The translations under genes and the position numbers were made by a program. From assembly GCF_001465835.2 (NCBI RefSeq), contig NZ_CP013661.2, forward strand, positions 2,162,501-2,226,500: 64,000 bases of DNA, read 5' to 3'. The stretch is from Planococcus kocurii (lineage in GTDB: Bacteria; Bacillota; Bacilli; Bacillales_A; Planococcaceae). A model generated the notes under the pieces. It ran no database searches, was not told where the DNA came from, and was given only the letters and a program-made list of their open reading frames with translations. How positions within the stretch are numbered: the stretch's first letter is position 1; each line of letters starts with the position of its first letter. Positions 50,518 through 60,016 of this stretch are shown piece by piece.

Positions 50518-51642
50518 ATGACGGTAACAGCAATGAAAGCAAGTGAAGTAGCAAAAAAAGTAGTAAATAATCAGCCATTATTTATCTTAGATGTACGAAA
50601 TGGCGATGCCTTTGCAGATTGGAAAATCGAAGGTGGCAATATCCAGTATTTGAATATCCCTTATTTTGATTTGTTGGACGGCGTCGAAGAAGTGGTTTCA
50701 GAATTGCCAACAGATAGAGATATCTTGGTAGTGTGTGCAAAAGAAGGATCTTCGGTTATGGTAGCGGAAATGCTGTCAGAAGAAGGCGTTTCTGCAGCGT
50801 ATCTTGAAGGCGGTATGAAAGCCTGGAGTGAACACCTGGAACCTGTAAAAGTCGGAGATTTGAGCAACGGCGAATTGTATCAATTTGTTCGTCTAGGCAA
50901 GGGATGTCTTTCTTACATGGTCATTTCTGAAGGAGAAGCCGCTGTAATTGATGCAACTCGCATGGCAACAATCTTCTTGGACTTCGCGCAAGAAAAAGGC
51001 GCAACAATCAAGCATGTTTTCGATACGCATTTGCATGCTGATCATATTTCTGGGGGCCGAGCGATTGCAGAAGCAACAGGTGCAACGTATTACTTGCCAG
51101 CAAAAGATGCAGAAGGAGTCGTGTTTGACTATGCGGCTTTAGAAAATGGTCTAGAAGTGGCAATTGGAAGCTCGCAACTCGAAATTGAAGCACTTTACTC
51201 ACCAGGTCACACAATCGGCTCTACTTCGTTTATTGTAGACAAAAAATATTTGATGACTGGCGATATTTTGTTTATCGATTCAATTGGACGACCAGATCTT
51301 GCAGGTCTTGCTGAGGACTGGGTAGGGGATTTGAGAGAATCTCTTTACTCACGTTATCAGGATCTAGCAAACGAACTTATTGTTCTTCCAGCTCATTTCA
51401 TGATTATTGATGAATTAAATGAAGACGGTAGTGTAGCTAAAAAACTTGGCGACTTATTTAAAGAAAACCACGGATTGAATATTTCGGACGAACAAGAATT
51501 CCGTGATATGGTTACGAAAAACTTACCGCCACAGCCGAATGCATATCAAGATATTCGCAAAACAAATATGGGTCAGATTACACCAGATGAAGAAATACAG
51601 CGTGAAATGGAAATTGGACCGAATCGCTGCGCAGTACGTTAA
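50518..51642 (+). CDS. Rhodanese-persulfide dioxygenase fusion, CstB-like (374 aa)
   Basis: Residues about 1-105 are a rhodanese with active Cys C73 (VVCAKEGSS). Residues 115-374 are an ETHE1-type metallo-beta-lactamase fold: THLHADH (H171, H173, D175, H176), PGHTIGS (H231), TGDILF (D249), LPAHF. Only the His-His-Asp iron set is expected to act in persulfide dioxygenases. It oxidises glutathione-type or bacillithiol/CoA persulfides to sulfite. In staphylococcal CstB the dioxygenase comes first. Here the rhodanese is N-terminal. The start is ATG 50518. Confidence 0.9.
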   Translation: MTVTAMKASEVAKKVVNNQPLFILDVRNGDAFADWKIEGGNIQYLNIPYFDLLDGVEEVVSELPTDRDILVVCAKEGSSVMVAEMLSEEGVSAAYLEGGMKAWSEHLEPVKVGDLSNGELYQFVRLGKGCLSYMVISEGEAAVIDATRMATIFLDFAQEKGATIKHVFDTHLHADHISGGRAIAEATGATYYLPAKDAEGVVFDYAALENGLEVAIGSSQLEIEALYSPGHTIGSTSFIVDKKYLMTGDILFIDSIGRPDLAGLAEDWVGDLRESLYSRYQDLANELIVLPAHFMIIDELNEDGSVAKKLGDLFKENHGLNISDEQEFRDMVTKNLPPQPNAYQDIRKTNMGQITPDEEIQREMEIGPNRCAVR

Positions 51643-51685
51643 GTAAAAACAAAAAAATTACAAACAACCTAAAGGAGAGATACTG

Positions 51686-51913
51686 ATGAAATCAACTAAA
51701 GTATTAGACGCGAAAGGATTAGCATGCCCAATGCCAATCGTAAAAACAAGAAAAGAAATGAAAGATATGGAAAGCGGAGAAGTTCTTGAAATTTTGGCTA
51801 CTGATAAAGGTGCACAAGCAGATTTAGCTGCATGGGCAAAGTCAGGTGGACATGAATTAATGGAATCTCAAGTAGAAGGCGACGTCTTTAAATTCTGGAT
51901 CAAGAAAGGCTAA
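51686..51913 (+). CDS. TusA-family sulfur carrier (75 aa)
   Basis: A single TusA domain with KGLACPMPIVKTRKEM (CPxP). It is very similar to the TusA part of the fusion protein encoded upstream, so it probably arose by duplication. It carries sulfane sulfur between the rhodaneses and the dioxygenase or other acceptors. Strong AAGGAGAG site. Confidence 0.93.
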   Translation: MKSTKVLDAKGLACPMPIVKTRKEMKDMESGEVLEILATDKGAQADLAAWAKSGGHELMESQVEGDVFKFWIKKG

Positions 51914-51923
51914 GAGCTGGATC

Positions 51924-51951
51924 AAAGGGTATCGTTACGATACCCTTTTCC
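51924..51951 (+). terminator. Hairpin between tusA and tauE, possible attenuator
   Basis: A perfect 11-bp stem AAAGGGTATCG / CGATACCCTTT with a TTA loop, followed by only a short T-run. It may partly terminate and so lower tauE expression. Confidence 0.6.
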
Positions 51952-51971
51952 CTATTAGAAAGGTGATTTAA

Positions 51972-52748
51972 ATGAGCATAGATTTTATCGTTGTTATATT
52001 TATCATCGGCTTTGTAGGTTCCTTTATTTCCGGAATGGTAGGAATCGGTGGCTCGATTATCAAGTATCCCATGTTACTCTATATACCAGTAATGCTAGGA
52101 TATACGGCTTTTAGTGCTCACGAAGTGTCAGGGATCAGTGCCATACAGGTATTTTTTGCGACCATCGCTGGGGTATGGGCATATCGTGGTAGTGGTTATT
52201 TAAATAAAACTCTAATTGCTTATATGGGTGGTGCCATTCTCGTCGGTAGTTTTATCGGTGGCTTTGGCTCTACTCTACTATCAGAGCAAGCGATTAATAT
52301 TGTCTACGCTATCCTCGCGACGATTGCTGTCGTAATGATGTTCATGCCCAAAAAAGGCGTCGATGACATTCCGCTTGATCAAGTGACATTTAACAAATGG
52401 CTAGCTGCAGGATTAGCCTTTGCTGTCGGAATTGCTGCCGGAATTGTAGGAGCAGCAGGTGCTTTTATTTTAGTGCCCATTATGTTAATTGTATTGAAAA
52501 TACCAACACGGATGACCATTGCAACATCGCTTGCCATTACGTTCTTGTCGTCGATTGGTGCGACAATCGGTAAAATTGTCACAGATCAGATTTTATACGG
52601 TCCGGCGGCTGTGATGATTGTGGCAAGTATACTCGCAGCACCACTTGGAGCTAAGCTCGGTCAAAAGATGAATACGAAGTATCTCCAATGGATTTTGGCT
52701 TTACTGATTTTAGGTACAGCGATTAAAATTTGGACAGATATTCTATAA
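51972..52748 (+). CDS. TauE/SafE-family anion exporter (258 aa)
   Basis: An eight-helix membrane protein with the two related halves of TauE/SafE. The conserved start is [22 protein letters not shown] and the second-half counterpart is [20 protein letters not shown]. In cst operons this family is thought to export sulfite or another sulfur anion made by the dioxygenase. It is the last gene of the sulfur operon. Confidence 0.9.
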   Translation: MSIDFIVVIFIIGFVGSFISGMVGIGGSIIKYPMLLYIPVMLGYTAFSAHEVSGISAIQVFFATIAGVWAYRGSGYLNKTLIAYMGGAILVGSFIGGFGSTLLSEQAINIVYAILATIAVVMMFMPKKGVDDIPLDQVTFNKWLAAGLAFAVGIAAGIVGAAGAFILVPIMLIVLKIPTRMTIATSLAITFLSSIGATIGKIVTDQILYGPAAVMIVASILAAPLGAKLGQKMNTKYLQWILALLILGTAIKIWTDIL

Positions 52749-52793
52749 TAGAAAAAGAGGATGCCTTTTCAAAAGGCATCCTCTTTTTCTATT
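52747..52793. terminator. Bidirectional terminator shared by tauE and the SDR-like gene
   Basis: Arms 52747-52769 and 52771-52793 are perfect complements of 23 bp. Parts of both stop codons lie in the arms. Confidence 0.93.
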
Positions 52794-53466
52794 TTTCAGT
52801 GCTTTGAGCACTTATGATTTCGATTCGATCGGATGGGTAGGTGTAGTTACCGGTACGTTCAATCTGGGCCACTTCATACATAGTGACTGCTACGTCTTTC
52901 GCTTCAACAGGTTTGTATTTTTTCATTTTGCCTTTTAGTACTTTGCTAATGACAGGGCTTAGAAGAGTAGCGGCTTTTTCACCTAAACGAAATTCTTGAC
53001 GTTCTCCAAGCAACAGAGAAGGCTGGAATATATGCAAGGCAGTCAAGCCCGTTTTCTTCAAATTCAGCTGTAGCTGTCCTTTAGTGCGACTGTAGAAAAC
53101 TTTTGAGTTGGAGTCGGCTCCTAATGCGGTAATAACCAAAAAGTTTTTTACTTGATGAGACTTTGCCAATTCAGCCATTTTAAGGGGATAGTCATAATCA
53201 ACTTTTTTGAATGCCTCTTGTGATCCGGCTTTTTTGATTGTCGTACCGAGACAACAATAAACATCTTCGACAGTAAAATAGTCGGCATAGTCATCCAGTT
53301 TGTCGAAATCGGTAATAATCTGTTCAAGTTTTTCATGTATTAGTTCGAGTGGATGGCGCACCAAAATTCTTACCTGGCTGTAGTGTGAGCTGTTTAAAAG
53401 GATATGGAGCAATTCATTGCCAACCAGTCCGCTGGCTCCTGCTAGTAAAGCAGTTTTATTGTTCAT
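52789..53466 (-). CDS. Atypical short-chain dehydrogenase, HTATIP2/YraR-like (225 aa)
   Basis: NAD(P)-binding motif ALLAGASGLVGNELL near the N-terminus, then CCLGTTIKKAGSQEAFKKVDYDY and FLVITALGADSNS, and YSRTKGQLQ with the YxxxK active pair. This is the TIP30/HTATIP2-like atypical SDR branch. The substrate is unknown. It stands alone on the reverse strand. The start ATG 53466 has AAAGGAG before it. Confidence 0.87.
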   Translation of the reverse strand: MNNKTALLAGASGLVGNELLHILLNSSHYSQVRILVRHPLELIHEKLEQIITDFDKLDDYADYFTVEDVYCCLGTTIKKAGSQEAFKKVDYDYPLKMAELAKSHQVKNFLVITALGADSNSKVFYSRTKGQLQLNLKKTGLTALHIFQPSLLLGERQEFRLGEKAATLLSPVISKVLKGKMKKYKPVEAKDVAVTMYEVAQIERTGNYTYPSDRIEIISAQSTEK

Positions 53467-53542
53467 CGTAAACGACTCCTTTGTCTATGTGTTTTCGCTT
53501 AGAACCTACTATACCCCAATATATAGAGAATTGTCTTTTTGC

Positions 53543-53570
53543 TTTGAATCTTTAGCTAAAAGAGTACAAT
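53543..53570 (+). promoter_or_regulatory. Candidate promoter of topB
   Basis: TTTGAA (53543-53548), 16 bp, TACAAT (53565-53570). Leader of about 25 nt. Confidence 0.5.
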
Positions 53571-53602
53571 GAGATTAAGAATGAACGGAGAGGAAGAAGC
53601 GC

Positions 53603-55711
53603 ATGAAACCAGTGATAGTCGCTGAAAAACCAAGTCAGGCCAAGGCCTACGCAGAAGCGTTCAAAACCACGAAACGTGACGGCTTTATTGAAATTACACC
53701 GGATGCGATTTTCCCAGAAGGTGCCTATATCACGTGGGGCATCGGACACCTCGTCGAATTAAAAGAACCAAAGGCTTATAATCCGAAATGGGGGAAATGG
53801 TCACTGGCTGCACTGCCGATTTTGCCAGACACCTACCAGTTTCAAGTAGCAAGAGGTAAGGCGCAGCAATTTGCCATTATAAAAAAATTGATTTTTCAAA
53901 CCGATACGGTCATCAATGCTTGTGATGTTGACCGGGAAGGATCCAATATATTTTATAGTATCTATTACCATACGGGAGCTAAAGGTAAAAAGATTCAACG
54001 ATTGTGGATTAATTCACTAGAAGCTGATGAAGTTAGAAAAGGTTTTCAAGAACTGCGCGATAATCGGCAAGATCTGTTGTTGTACCAAGAAGCGAAAGCG
54101 CGTCAAATTAGCGATTGGTTGGTCGGCATGAACGGCTCTCGTTTGTACTCCTTATTGCTTCAAGAAAAAGGCATACGCGAAGTGTTTGCGATTGGACGCG
54201 TGCAAACGCCTACTGTTTTTCTGATTTATCAGCGTGAAAAAGAAATTGAAGCATTTGTACCAGAGCCTTTTTATGAAATTGAAGGTCTATTTGATGCGGA
54301 AAAAGGACGCTATAAAGGTAAAGTGAAACTAAGAGCGAAGGAGAGAAGAGAAGCAGAAGAACTATTGGCCAAACATGCTGTTGCTGCAAAAGAAGAAGGC
54401 GTTATCACACAAGTAAAAACTACAGAAAAACGTACGCCACCGCCCCAGTTGCACTCTTTATCAACTTTGCAAGCAGTGGCTAATCGGAAATGGAAATACA
54501 GTCCTGCTAAAGTTCTGTCTGTTATGCAGGGGCTGTACGAAAAAAAACTTGTCAGTTATCCAAGAACCGATACCCAGCACATTACACCGGGTGAATTTAG
54601 TTATTTGGCAGGCCAAGTCGAAAAATATCAGCAATTGATTGAAGCGCCATTTCCGATTGCTTCCAAAGCGCCGAAAAAGCGATTTGTAGACAGTTCCAAA
54701 GTTCAGGAGCATTATGCCATCATCCCGACAAAAACCATCCCGACTGCCCGAAAATTAGCGGGACTGGCAACAGACCAGCGCAACTTATATGAGGAAGTAT
54801 TGCGGACGACGTTGGCAATGTTCCACAAAGATTATCGCTATGCCGAAACCAAGGTGACAACAGATGTTAAAGGGCTGGCGTTTTTCACCACCGGAAAAAC
54901 AGAGCTTGAAAAAGGGTGGAAAGAGCTATTTCCTTCTGCCAAAGAAACGAAAGAAGAATCGTCTCTTCCTGAATTACGTGAGCAGGAGCGAGTTAAAAGT
55001 AAAGTCGATATAAAAGAAAGCATGACAACACCACCAAAGCCGTACACTGAAGGACAGCTAATCGCCATGATGAAAACGTGTGGGAAGTTTGTAGAAGATG
55101 TAGGGGATACTGAAATTTTAAAGGAAATTGAAGGACTTGGGACAGAAGCAACGAGAAGTGGCATCATTGAAACAATCAAACGGCATGAATACATCTCAGT
55201 CACCAAAAATATTGTTTCGATTACTGGAAAAGGTCGTATTCTTTGTCAATCCATTGAAGGGAATTTATTGTCGAGTCCATCAATGACCGCTAAATGGGAA
55301 ACTTATCTGAAGAAAATCGGTAAAGGTGAAGGCTCAGCGGAAGTGTTCCTGGCAACCATCGGCAAGTTTATCCAAAAGCTGCTAGACGAAGTGCCGGGAC
55401 AAATGTTGAAAAACGGATTGCCTGAACAGCTAGCAACACCTGATGCCAAAGATGAGATTGCTCTTTGTCCAAGATGCAAGACTGGCATGATTGTATCGCG
55501 AAGAGGTTCGTACAATTGTACCGAATACGCTACTGGTTGCAAGCAATCATTTCCCGCAACGTTCTTGAAAAAGCGGTTAACTGCTAAACAAATTGAATAC
55601 TTGTGCACGAGAGGCAAGACGCCAGTTATTAAAGGGTTTGTTTCAAAAAACGGTAAGAAATTTAACGCTAAGTTGGTATTAGAAGAAGGTAAGTTGAAAA
55701 TGGAGTTTTGA
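53603..55711 (+). CDS. topB: DNA topoisomerase III (702 aa)
   Basis: A type IA topoisomerase. The Toprim domain has VAEKPSQAK and the acidic CDVDREG (D108, D110, E112). The catalytic Tyr is Y319 in KLVSYPRTDTQ. GLGTEATRSGIIE lies further on. The C-terminus has a zinc-finger-like part with four Cys (CPRCKTGMIVSRRGSYNC and further Cys) and a final RGKTPVIKGFVSKNGKKFNA repeat unit. It removes negative supercoils and resolves recombination intermediates. Length is normal. It is monocistronic. The start ATG 53603 follows GGAGAGG. Confidence 0.95.
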   Translation: MKPVIVAEKPSQAKAYAEAFKTTKRDGFIEITPDAIFPEGAYITWGIGHLVELKEPKAYNPKWGKWSLAALPILPDTYQFQVARGKAQQFAIIKKLIFQTDTVINACDVDREGSNIFYSIYYHTGAKGKKIQRLWINSLEADEVRKGFQELRDNRQDLLLYQEAKARQISDWLVGMNGSRLYSLLLQEKGIREVFAIGRVQTPTVFLIYQREKEIEAFVPEPFYEIEGLFDAEKGRYKGKVKLRAKERREAEELLAKHAVAAKEEGVITQVKTTEKRTPPPQLHSLSTLQAVANRKWKYSPAKVLSVMQGLYEKKLVSYPRTDTQHITPGEFSYLAGQVEKYQQLIEAPFPIASKAPKKRFVDSSKVQEHYAIIPTKTIPTARKLAGLATDQRNLYEEVLRTTLAMFHKDYRYAETKVTTDVKGLAFFTTGKTELEKGWKELFPSAKETKEESSLPELREQERVKSKVDIKESMTTPPKPYTEGQLIAMMKTCGKFVEDVGDTEILKEIEGLGTEATRSGIIETIKRHEYISVTKNIVSITGKGRILCQSIEGNLLSSPSMTAKWETYLKKIGKGEGSAEVFLATIGKFIQKLLDEVPGQMLKNGLPEQLATPDAKDEIALCPRCKTGMIVSRRGSYNCTEYATGCKQSFPATFLKKRLTAKQIEYLCTRGKTPVIKGFVSKNGKKFNAKLVLEEGKLKMEF

Positions 55712-55837
55712 AAACCTGTTTCGTTAATTCAACTCGTATCGTAATCGGAAAGTTCGATTGGTTGCAATGAATTAGCGCTTTATCTAATAATGAATACTAA
55801 AGAAAAAGCCAGACATCAGCAGGAAAGGAAGTTTCAT

Positions 55838-57037
55838 ATGAAATATAATTTTGATGAAATCATTAATAGAAGAGGCACCTACTCTTTAAAGTGGGACGGA
55901 GAAGAGTTGATTAAGCAATTCGGATTAACAGAGAGATACGATGAACATACCATTCCATTGTTTACCGCCGATATGGACTTACCTGTTCCACAACCTTTAG
56001 TAGATGCTTTGCACAAAACAGTGGACCACCGAATTTATGGCTATTCTGTTTTTCCGGATGAGTATTTCGGTGCGATTCAATCGTGGTTACAAAAACGGCA
56101 TGACTGGAGAGTGGAAAAAGAACACATCGTTTACAGTCCAGGAACAGTTCATGCGCTGAACATTGCGGTAAAAGCATTTACTAAACTAGAAGATGGCATC
56201 ATCATTCAGCGTCCTGTTTATCCGCCGTTTACTTCTGTAATTGAAGGGAATGGCCGGAAAGTCATCAATAATGCACTACACGTAGATGAAGAAGGTTATT
56301 ATTCGATTGACTTCGAGGATTTTGAAGCGAAAGCAAAGGCTAACCATACGACAATGTTCATTTTATGCAATCCGCATAATCCAACAGGTCGAGTTTTCAA
56401 TAACGAAGAGTTGAATAAAATGGCAGCGATTTGTCATGACAATAATGTCTTAATCGTAGCCGATGAAATCCATGGAGATCTATTGCGTCGCGGCAATGAG
56501 TTTATTCCTATGGTGAAAGCGGCTGACCATGCTGACCACATTATTACGTGCACAGCAATTAACAAAACCTTCAATGTGGCTGGGTTGCATTGCACCAACG
56601 TCATTATCTCTGACGAAGAGCTTCGTACTCAATTCGCTACTGAAATGGGTATGCAATTGGCATCTCCCTTTGCGATTGCGGCTTTGATTGCGGTTTATAA
56701 CGAAGGAGAAGACTGGTTGGATCAGCTGACTGACTATGTCGATGACACAATGACGTATGTCAAAGAGTTTTTGGCTGAGCGCATGCCAGAAGTAAAAGTA
56801 GCTATTCCTGAAGGAACCTATATTATGTGGTTAGATTTTAGTGGTTACGGCATAACAGCTGAAGAAATTCATGATCGCATATACAATAAAGCCAACGTCC
56901 TACTTGAAGATGGCAGTATGTTTGGTGAAGAAGGAGAGTTCTATCAACGGATTTGTACCCCTTCTCCGCGCCCACTGATAGAGGAAGCTTTGGAAAGAAT
57001 AGCAAAAGAATTTGAAGACATTTCTGGAAAAAGATAA
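55838..57037 (+). CDS. patB: PatB/MalY-type PLP-dependent C-S lyase (399 aa)
   Basis: A class I/II aminotransferase fold. The opening NRRGTYSLKWDGEELIKQFG, then PLFTADMDLPVPQPLVDAL is typical of cystathionine beta-lyase PatB. The PLP Lys is in TAINKTFNVAGLHC, and the PHNPTGRVF motif is present. It cleaves C-S bonds, for example of cystathionine, to give pyruvate, ammonia and a thiol. The start is ATG 55838 with AAAGGAAG upstream. An ATG at 55790 lies before that site. Function as lyase rather than transaminase is inferred from family. Confidence 0.9.
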   Translation: MKYNFDEIINRRGTYSLKWDGEELIKQFGLTERYDEHTIPLFTADMDLPVPQPLVDALHKTVDHRIYGYSVFPDEYFGAIQSWLQKRHDWRVEKEHIVYSPGTVHALNIAVKAFTKLEDGIIIQRPVYPPFTSVIEGNGRKVINNALHVDEEGYYSIDFEDFEAKAKANHTTMFILCNPHNPTGRVFNNEELNKMAAICHDNNVLIVADEIHGDLLRRGNEFIPMVKAADHADHIITCTAINKTFNVAGLHCTNVIISDEELRTQFATEMGMQLASPFAIAALIAVYNEGEDWLDQLTDYVDDTMTYVKEFLAERMPEVKVAIPEGTYIMWLDFSGYGITAEEIHDRIYNKANVLLEDGSMFGEEGEFYQRICTPSPRPLIEEALERIAKEFEDISGKR

Positions 57038-57230
57038 CGAGGCAACCCCGTAGTAAATCATAAGTGGGTGCTGATTTCTTTATCTTTAACACGATATTTA
57101 GTATGATGAGGGTACTTGAGAAATAAGAGCGTGTTAATCTAAGATGTAGTTTCAACTAGCAACGGTGCTTTTTTCATGTTATCGCTATCTTTATATCTTG
57201 GTTAAATAGTTCAGACAATAGAGCTGAAGT

Positions 57231-57281
57231 AAAAGCCGAAAAGAATGCCTTGAAACAGAGGCAATTCTTTTCGGCTTTTCT
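57231..57281 (+). terminator. Strong hairpin terminator between patB and the small gene
   Basis: A 20-bp stem (57231-57250 and 57259-57279, one bulged A) with an 8-nt loop and T-run. It stands 190 bp after patB. The stretch 57038-57230 shows no gene. Confidence 0.85.
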
Positions 57282-57302
57282 AGTTTCTGAAAAAGAAAGG
57301 AA

Positions 57303-57506
57303 GTGGTCATCATTTATTACTTTGTAGATCATAAGAAAAAGAAGATTCACCAACGACAGTTTGCTGGAGATCGGTGCGATTTTGTGGAGACACCTGTAGA
57401 AAAAAGGGAATTTACTGACCAAGTCGAATATGTTCAACAGCTGAAGAATAAAGATTTATACGAAATGTGTAAATATTGCCAGCAAGCTCAAAGCATTAGT
57501 AGCTAG
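57303..57506 (+). CDS. Small CxxC protein, unknown function (67 aa or 64 aa)
   Basis: I do not recognise it. The product is basic at the N-terminus (DHKKKKIHQRQ) and has a C-terminal CKYCQQ, a CxxC pair that may bind metal or be redox-active, plus one more Cys (GDRCDF). GAAAGGAAG ends at about 57303, so GTG 57303 is too close to it. ATT 57312, a rare start used for infC, would have better spacing. It could be a real small gene, since it has a ribosome binding site and its own terminator, but there is no homology evidence here. Confidence 0.5.
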   Translation: MVIIYYFVDHKKKKIHQRQFAGDRCDFVETPVEKREFTDQVEYVQQLKNKDLYEMCKYCQQAQSISS

Positions 57507-57534
57507 AAAGGCCGTATTTATGAATAAGCCAGAC

Positions 57535-57580
57535 AAAAAACCATAGACAAGTCCAGATTACCTGAATTTGTCTATGGTTT
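57535..57580. terminator. Bidirectional hairpin between small gene and MpsC-like gene
   Basis: AAACCATAGACAA (57538-57550) pairs with TTGTCTATGGTTT (57568-57580). The longer A-run at 57535 makes it stronger for the reverse strand. Confidence 0.8.
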
Positions 57581-57596
57581 CATAAGTTGGAAGTTG

Positions 57597-58292
57597 TTAT
57601 TTGGCAGGTTCTAGTAATAACAAAGTATAGCCTTTATCAGTGGTGAAGTTCCAATCAAGAAACACTTCTGAAATAGGTTGCTTCAAAATGGCTTCAATCC
57701 GAGTTTGTAACAGTAAGCGCCGTTCTAAAGGACGCTTAACTAACTTCAATTCTTCAGTAAATCCTCCACGAATGAGTTCTTTTTCAATTTCGACAAAAAT
57801 TCCGGTACGCTCGATCAATAATGTGCGGTTGTTGAGCCAGTACAAATCCGTTTTTTCAGGAGTTTTTTGTGCTTTTCGACTAGCTTCCTCCACTTCCTCG
57901 AGAACACTTTCCACTTGAACAGCTGAATCCCACTCAAAGTCGGCTGCTGGCGATTTATCGGTCATGACAGCAAGAATCATTCCCGTCTGATCATCTAAAT
58001 TCCAATCTGCGTAGACATCTTCAATATCCAATGCACCAATTTGCCATAAATCCACTTTTATATCTACAGCCAGTTGATTCATCAAAAGATCACGTGTTTC
58101 TAATACTCTGCGATGTTCTTGTTGGTTCAGTAGAATTTTTTCAGGAGGAGATAAAAATCCACGCAGGTGGATCGTGATAAAGGGCGGCTTGACGGTTACG
58201 AATACTGAAGTAGGACCTTTTCCGAAATGATTACGCAATAAAGTGGAAATGTAGCTGCCAACTTCAGTATGAATTGTTTTTTCGGTAGGCAT
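57597..58292 (-). CDS. MpsC-family (DUF2294) protein, two tandem domains (231 aa)
   Basis: The first domain (residues about 5-110) has GKGPTSVFVTVKPPFITIHLRGFLSPPEK. The second (135-231) has the related but weaker NRTLLIERTGIFVEIEKELIRGGF. Both fit DUF2294, renamed MpsC after a sodium-dependent membrane system linked with bicarbonate uptake. No mpsAB genes are near. It is soluble. The start is ATG 58292 with AAGGAG 8 nt upstream. A longer reading to 58349 lacks support. Role uncertain. Confidence 0.82.
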   Translation of the reverse strand: MPTEKTIHTEVGSYISTLLRNHFGKGPTSVFVTVKPPFITIHLRGFLSPPEKILLNQQEHRRVLETRDLLMNQLAVDIKVDLWQIGALDIEDVYADWNLDDQTGMILAVMTDKSPAADFEWDSAVQVESVLEEVEEASRKAQKTPEKTDLYWLNNRTLLIERTGIFVEIEKELIRGGFTEELKLVKRPLERRLLLQTRIEAILKQPISEVFLDWNFTTDKGYTLLLLEPAK

Positions 58293-58493
58293 GACGTAGT
58301 CTCCTTTTTTAGCTGTAGCAATATAAACGACAATCTTTCTTTCATACATCTAATTAAAAGTAGATGGAAAAAGAGTAGTCTGTCTAGTGTGCTTTATTAT
58401 ACGGCAATTGCGTTGTCGTGTACAAAACGATTGCAGCGAATAAAAAAGAGTTACATACGCAGAAATATATAAGGTTATTAGTTTAATAGAAGA

Positions 58494-59078
58494 TCACATT
58501 TTATATTTTCCTTTTAGTGGAACAAATAGCACGTGGTTTAAAAGCGTGCTGTGAATTTTGCCTTCAGCATCTTTTTCAATCAGTTGAAGTTCTTGGCTAG
58601 CAGAACTTCCTACTGGAATCACCATTTTCCCTCCATGATTTAGTTGTTCAAGTAGTTCTTTCGGAACTTCAGTAGCTGCAGCGGTAACCATTATCCGATC
58701 AAAGGGAGCATGCTCTTTCCAGCCCGCGCTGCCATCCCCTAAGTTAAAATGAATATTATCAAGACCTAATTGGGCTAACCGGTCTTTTGAACGATGATGC
58801 AACTCCTCAATTCTTTCGATTGTGTATACAGTTTTGGAGAAAGTAGCAAGTAGCGCGGTTTGAAAACCCGATCCAGTTCCAAGCTCCAATACTTTTTGGC
58901 TGGGTTCAAGGTCAAGTGCAAGTGTCATTTCGAGCACGAGCGATGGTTGTGAGATTGTTTGTTCAAATCCAATAGGCAAGGCATAGTCAAATGTAGCAAG
59001 GTCTTTGTTGGTATCCATGAAAAAGCTGCGATCCATTTGTCTGAAATAGGTGATGATTTCTTTTCTTCGTTCGCTCAT
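58494..59078 (-). CDS. pcm: Protein-L-isoaspartate O-methyltransferase (194 aa)
   Basis: It uses S-adenosylmethionine to methylate isoaspartate in damaged proteins and so starts their repair. The SAM motif is VLELGTGSGFQTALLA. The upstream PIGFEQTISQPSLV and FDRIMVTAAATEVPKELLEQL are typical. The start is ATG 59078, 9 nt after AAAGGGG. In-frame GTG codons at 59087 and 59081 are too near that site. msrA, another protein-repair gene, lies divergently next to it. Confidence 0.9.
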   Translation of the reverse strand: MSERRKEIITYFRQMDRSFFMDTNKDLATFDYALPIGFEQTISQPSLVLEMTLALDLEPSQKVLELGTGSGFQTALLATFSKTVYTIERIEELHHRSKDRLAQLGLDNIHFNLGDGSAGWKEHAPFDRIMVTAAATEVPKELLEQLNHGGKMVIPVGSSASQELQLIEKDAEGKIHSTLLNHVLFVPLKGKYKM

Positions 59079-59237
59079 CACGTTCACCCCCTTTCTCGTA
59101 TTGTGTTTTTAGTAAACAAAGCGATAGCTGAGTCATGCATTTTCTGAACAGTCTTGTTACATTGAGTTTAATGAAAAACGAGCAAGCTGTATAGGAAGTA
59201 GACTGGAATTTATCCAGAAAAAGAGAGGGCGATTCGT

Positions 59238-59918
59238 ATGGGTTTTCAACAAATGGTTATGAGGTCAATTGAAGAAGGTATTCATCAAAATGATCAGAGA
59301 TTGGAACTTGCTACTTTTGGGATGGGCTGCTTTTGGGGACCGGAAGCACGCTTTGGTAGCATGCCAGGAGTGGTCCGAACCTGTGTGGGTTTTACTGGCG
59401 GAACAACACCAACGCCTACGTACCGGCAAATGGGCGATCACACGGAAACAGTTCATATCAGTTTTGATCCACGAGTCATCAGCTATGAAGCTATCCTTCG
59501 AGAATTCTGGCAAAATCATTACCCAAATCGCGATAATTATAAAGGGAGACAATATATTTCTTTAGTCCATTACCATACAGAGCAGCAGCGCAAAACGATT
59601 GAAAACATTCGAAAAGAAATGGAAACACAACTCCGTGAGCCAATTGAAACGGAAATTGCACCTTTTGGTGAATTTACGTTAGCTGAAGAACGCCACCAAA
59701 AATATTATTTGAAACGGTACCCAAAGGCTTTAGAGCAACTGGCAGAACTTTTTCCTGAAAAGGAATTATTAACAGACTCGACTTTTGCTGCTCGGCTAAA
59801 CGGTTTTGTAAAAGGCTATGGAACAAAAGACAGTGTGCGAGAAGACATAGCGCAGTGGCGTATCGGAACCGTTGAAAAAAAATGGTTGACTGATCTTTTT
59901 TTGAAGTTGAAATGGTAG
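59238..59918 (+). CDS. msrA: Peptide-methionine (S)-S-oxide reductase (226 aa)
   Basis: It repairs oxidised methionine in proteins. The active-site GCFWG is intact with C31. FTGGTTPTPTYRQMGDHTETVHI and YHTEQQ follow as in all MsrA. The C-terminal extension of about 45 residues (SVREDIAQWRIG) has no Cys, so the resolving step would need other thiols. It is divergent from pcm, forming a small protein-repair pair. Start ATG 59238 after GAGAGGG. Confidence 0.9.
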   Translation: MGFQQMVMRSIEEGIHQNDQRLELATFGMGCFWGPEARFGSMPGVVRTCVGFTGGTTPTPTYRQMGDHTETVHISFDPRVISYEAILREFWQNHYPNRDNYKGRQYISLVHYHTEQQRKTIENIRKEMETQLREPIETEIAPFGEFTLAEERHQKYYLKRYPKALEQLAELFPEKELLTDSTFAARLNGFVKGYGTKDSVREDIAQWRIGTVEKKWLTDLFLKLKW

Positions 59919-60016
59919 ATGGGCTTTTACCTGAGATTGGATTTTGTCAGAAACTGTAGGAGATTAAAGCGCTAACCCATATAATAGAAAGAAAAGAGAA
60001 AAGTAGGAGATGCCTA

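Noticed and set aside
59166-59192. Possible SigB promoter before msrA (GTTTAA, 15 bp, CTGTAT)
   Set aside because: The -10 matches only four of six consensus positions. Too weak to list.
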